From Periplaneta americana (lineage: Eukaryota; Arthropoda; Insecta; Blattodea; Blattidae), in the NCBI RefSeq assembly GCF_040183065.1, contig NC_091124.1:69573001-69637000 (forward strand): a stretch of DNA of 64,000 nt, written 5' to 3'. The notes under the pieces are model-generated. The model was not told the DNA's origin and ran no database searches. It saw nothing but the letters and a program-made list of their open reading frames with translations. The position numbers were made by a program, and so were the translations under genes. Positions 60,407 to 64,000 of this stretch are shown one piece after another (position 1 is the first letter of the stretch; the number at the start of each line of letters is the position of its first letter).

Positions 60407-60984
60407 CATAACTGATTCCCACTTTTAAGGAACTCCGCTTTAAGGAAAATCCTGCTTTTAAGAATACATTTGAATGAATTTACGAATATACAAGCGATTT
60501 TAGTGAAATTCCGAACCTATTCCAAACGTTTACGATCAATTTCTGTACGACGCATGATCACATCAGTATGATACTAGCAACAATCGATCAATTCTTTCTG
60601 ATTAACTGATTAAATATCTTAACTGACGAATATCCGGAAAAATACAAAAAAAAAAAAAAAAAAAAAAGCACACACATACTAGAGCCCTGTATTTACTAAT
60701 GTCACACGAACAAGAGGAAGCAATCATGTAGTTGACTATTAAACTGCTAGATCCTGTGTGTTTACGAGGCTTTATTGCTTGCCACTGACCTTACAGCGAG
60801 TGATGATTGAGACGAGAGAAACAGACTTGTAACTTGACCAAGATCGGAAACTAAACAGACTGTGGAGGCTAAACTTTTAAACCACAAATACAAATTAAGC
60901 AAGCCATTAGACCTCAAAAGTGATGTGTGGGAAAAATTTGTTACAGAACAAACATAAATCATTATTTAATTTCTTTGCTCTCAG
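60407..60984. other. Intron sequence, nothing recognised
   Basis: A poly-A run of about 23 bases with a short CACACA tail lies at 60645-60675. No other feature. Confidence 0.45.
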
Positions 60985-61880
60985 TTGTTGTTCTTGTATT
61001 TTTATTTTCGAACCAAAGAAATAATTTAACATAGTATTTATTCCTGTATTATTGTATTTCTATTTTTTATCGAAAGATACAATTAAATATGGTATTTAAT
61101 CTTGTATTTTTAATATCTTTTATCCAAAGATACAATTTAGTATTGCATTCATTCTTGTATTATTTCTATTTTCGATCCAAAGATACAATTTAGTATGGTG
61201 TTTATACTTGTATTATTTCTCTTTTTGATCCAAAGATAAAATTAAATATGGTATTTATTCTTGTATTATTTCTGTTTTTGATCCAAAGATACAATTTAGC
61301 ATGATATTTATACTTGTATTATATTACATTCAGGCATGGAAGCCAAGAATCATCATCATCATCATCATTATTTATATTTTTGATCCAAAGATACAATTTG
61401 GTATTGTTTTTATTCTCATATTATTTCTATTTTTGACACAAAAATACAATTTAATATGGTATTTATTCTTGTATTGTTTCTATTTTTGATCCAAAGATAC
61501 AATATAGTATTGTATCCTTTCAAATTGTCACACAATTGGTTTTCATGATTATTCTTTATGAAATGATTAGTAGGCTGATCTATTCGAACCCTTATTTCGG
61601 GCGGTTTTTTTTTAATTAAAAATTATATTGTATTAATTTTATTTTATTCATTTATTTAATTTATTAATATTATTTATTCATTTATTTAATTTATTTACTT
61701 ATTTAATTTATATATACATATATATATATTTATTTATTTATTTAAACTGGTAGAGATAAGGCCATCAAAAGATACAATTTAATATATTTATTCTTGTATT
61801 ATTTCTGTTTTTGATCCAAAGTTAAAATTAAGTATGGTATTTATTCTTGTATTATTTCCATTTTTGATCCAAAGGTACAA
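60985..61880. repeat. AT-rich minisatellite, unit about 50 bp
   Basis: About ten copies of a unit built from GATCCAAAGATACAATTTAG and TGGTATTTATTCTTGTATTA with TTTCTATTTT lie at 60985-61515. Two more lie at 61770-61880. They are separated by unrelated AT-rich sequence with a (TTTA)n run at 61650-61745. A (CAT)n run interrupts at 61348. Units differ by a few bases each, and no coding content is evident. Confidence 0.85.
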
Positions 61881-63400
61881 CATTTCACCATTACTCCATT
61901 ACTAATAATAATCATCATGCAATGCTAATTAGTTTGCCTCCCATGGTGCACCAATAACAATTCCTGCAGCAGTTGGCGTTTAGCTCATAGACAGGGACAT
62001 CTGAGTGAATAATGCAGTCAAGTACTTGCAACTGGATAGCAAAAATCCCATAAACTATAATTTTCAGTAGTCTAGTGGCTACTATATTTGCCTCTGAACT
62101 CATGTATCCTCATGGGAAAGCATGGATTCTTCAGGCAGAACAAACCCAAGTGAAACTTCCAGAGGCTATGGAAATATCGCTAATGATCCCATATTATAGA
62201 TTTATTACATGTAAAGAGATTCTTTCTTTTCTTTGTTGATGAATAAAGATGAATGATGAAAAAATACTATTTTCAAGTTCAGCATTACTCTGTCTTCAAC
62301 TCTTGGCAACAGATGTAACAATGATAATGTTTATAGAGTGTGACAGAGAAAATGGGAATATGTAAATTAAAAAACTCAGAGGTCCGTATGTGTGACAACA
62401 TCCATTATCATATTCGTAAGGTGCACAAATTGGAAATCAGTATCAATTAATTTGAGATCAAAAGAGAAAGTCAAACAAACAGCTGTCAAATGTTCGATCT
62501 TGGAAACCAAGTAATCATAATGCACTGTGTATTAAGAATTTATGATCTTGAAAATTGCACAGTTATATAGATATGATTTTGAATTTACAATAGGACATTC
62601 CAAAATTAACGGTTCTAAAATTCTCTACATTTCCATTACAATTTCAGGTATACGGTATACTTCTTTAATACTATTTTACTTGAGCAGAAAAATCAGCTAA
62701 GATTTAAAAAATGTATTATATTAATTAATTAAAATCTTGATGTTGGATTGTAGCATAATTCACAACAGATTTATTTCTGGGACGAGTGATTAGCCTCTCT
62801 GCCTTCCACAGTAATGAAGGAATTTGCGGTGAACGAAATGGGCCAGAGAGGTTTTTCTCGGAGTTTCCCATTTCCTCTCACATTACAATCATCATTCCAC
62901 CAATACTCTACAATCACCCTCACTCTGTGAGATCCCAAACTAGGCATCTAGAACTAATAAAAAAAATGGCTGAAAGCCGTACACATTAGTGTCGTGCATT
63001 ACAGGCACTATGTTCAGTTCAAGTTTGTCAAGTATGATCAAGTTCGATATTCGGCAATGTTCGCTCTTAGAAGAAGGCGTGTTCTACTTTGTTATAAAAA
63101 TATTTGCTGTTCTGCACTCTCACCCCTTCATGTTTTAATCACTTGAGTTTTAGCACAGATCTTGCGATTAGTTTTTCATATATAGTAAGATGAATTTTAT
63201 AATATCTTGGTTGCCTCTCTCACGTTCGAACATTGCAGGACACTAGTACACATTCATGCTTAATAAAACCTATTATTTTGTATGCACACACTTCACCTTT
63301 TCTACCTCCCCCAAGATGACAAGTCTCAATTCAGAACTGCATGGTACTCTTTTCAATTCATTGCTGTATAAAGGTATGAAAGAATCAATAATGTCCACTT
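61881..63400. other. Gene-free intron sequence
   Basis: No transposon ends or coding signal recognised. Confidence 0.45.
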
Positions 63401-63413
63401 ATACCAATAACAA

Positions 63414-63823
63414 ATAACCAAAACTATTATCAAGCAACTACAAGTTTTTATTAATAGATGTTTGAAAAACATATTAAAAATATTCTGGCCGGTCCAGATA
63501 TCCAACGAAAACCTATGGTTAAAAATTAAACAAAAACCAGTTGAACTTGAAATTCGGCATAGGAAGTGGGGATGGCTGGAACATACACTTCGCCAACCTC
63601 CAGATGACCCCGCCAGGAAGGCATTGGATTGGAATCCGCAGGGCAGCAGAGGAATTGGCAGACCCAAGATAACATGGAAACGAACTGTTCTCACAGAAGC
63701 AAAAACGATGGGGAAGACATGGAGTGAGATCAAGGAGTTGGCCAGGAATAGAGTCAGATGGAGAAGCTTTCTGAGAGCCCTATGTTCCACGCAGGAATGA
63801 TGGGAATATTGACTGATTGATTG
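63414..63823 (+). mobile_element. 5'-truncated LINE 3' end, 13-bp target duplication
   Basis: ATACCAATAACAA occurs exactly at 63401-63413 and 63824-63836. The frame reads RHRKWGWLEHTLRQPPDDPA, RKALDWNPQGSRGIGRPKI and WSEIKELARNRVRWRSFLRA, the conserved C-terminus of another non-LTR family, ending in a (GATT)n tail. It is distinct from both other LINE families here. Confidence 0.92.
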
Positions 63824-63907
63824 ATACCAATAACAACAGTCTGCAAGCTGAAAACAAGCATCATAATATAATATAATTAAAACTTTAGCTTCATAAACAT
63901 AACTTAC

Positions 63908-64000
63908 TTAGCAATAGTGTTCCCTTCACCATGTGCTAATCCCTCCTTTTCTGAATTATCATCCTTCTCAGGTGCGGATTTTTCAAGGAGAGTATCAAAT
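63908..64000 (-). CDS. Partial upstream exon of the RAP80-like gene
   Basis: The minus strand reads FDTLLEKSAPEKDDNSEKEG, then LAHGEGNTIA in an open frame ending at a consensus donor AA|GTAAGT. The exon continues beyond the window. It is glutamate/lysine-rich and disordered. Its two leftover bases fit the entry phase of exon 59644-59828. The gene's start and any ubiquitin-interacting motifs would lie outside this window. Confidence 0.68.

Noticed and set aside
63353-63790. 145-codon minus-strand frame
   Set aside because: Antisense of the LINE C-terminus at 63414-63823, which has a target duplication and conserved motifs on the plus strand.

Overview
This is nuclear DNA of an animal, AT-rich and gene-poor. 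About half of it is recognisable transposon or SINE sequence. There are no bacterial operons, no ribosome binding sites and no CRISPR array. The non-LTR retrotransposon tails, the tRNA-headed SINEs and the mix of hAT, P, Tc1/mariner and piggyBac-like elements suggest a polyneopteran insect. From memory, the LINE C-terminus at 50065-51165 and the SINEs at 48240, 51527 and 54611 look like those common in cockroach (Periplaneta) genomes. The species is an inference that I could not test.

One host gene can be supported. It lies on the minus strand and enters from beyond position 64000. Its exons, in transcript order, are 63908-64000 (partial), 59644-59828, 52406-52588, a probable exon ending at 51944, 47574-47819, 44841-44972, 42065-42168 and probably the terminal exon 21636-21931. 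Splice sites are visible at all internal boundaries, and phases agree at most junctions. Exons 44841-44972 and 42065-42168 together encode a C-x2-C-x11-H-x3-C zinc finger of the UBZ4 type, and the last exon ends in a lysine/arginine-rich tail followed by AATAAA. The best guess is a RAP80/UIMC1-like ubiquitin-binding DNA-repair protein (moderate confidence). The introns are many kilobases long and full of transposons. At least one exon between 42065 and 21931, and something between 52406 and 52055, is missing from this reconstruction.

Layout by region. 1-2000: tandem duplication, then a pogo-like element split by a SINE. 2.4-6.8 kb: a decayed hAT transposase gene (minus) split by a second hAT element with a perfect 8-bp target duplication. 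7.9-9.4 kb: purine minisatellite and foldbacks. 10-14.6 kb: a LINE interrupted by another, internally deleted LINE, then a mariner relic. 15.2-16.6 kb: a Harbinger-like MITE carrying a SINE and a TTAA MITE. 17.3-21.3 kb: several MITEs. 22.0-24.8 kb: a P-like element with a THAP transposase relic. 26.5-30.9 kb: LINE 3' ends, a tRNA-like foldback and an intact 494-residue hAT transposase. 31-41.8 kb: SINEs, MITEs, LINE pieces and a hAT element invaded by LINEs in both orientations. 42.6-46.7 kb: mariner relics and a palindromic tRNA-like SINE array. 48-54.9 kb: three SINEs of one family, a Tc1/mariner element and two LINE copies. 55.4-58.3 kb: a hAT MITE and an uninterrupted (CA)853 array. 60-63.8 kb: a Tc1-type MITE, an AT-rich minisatellite and a LINE 3' end.

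I found no convincing new biological system. The points most worth a second look are the intact hAT transposase, the giant CA array, the two tRNA-centred inverted repeats, the internally deleted LINE and the unresolved exon phase in the host gene.
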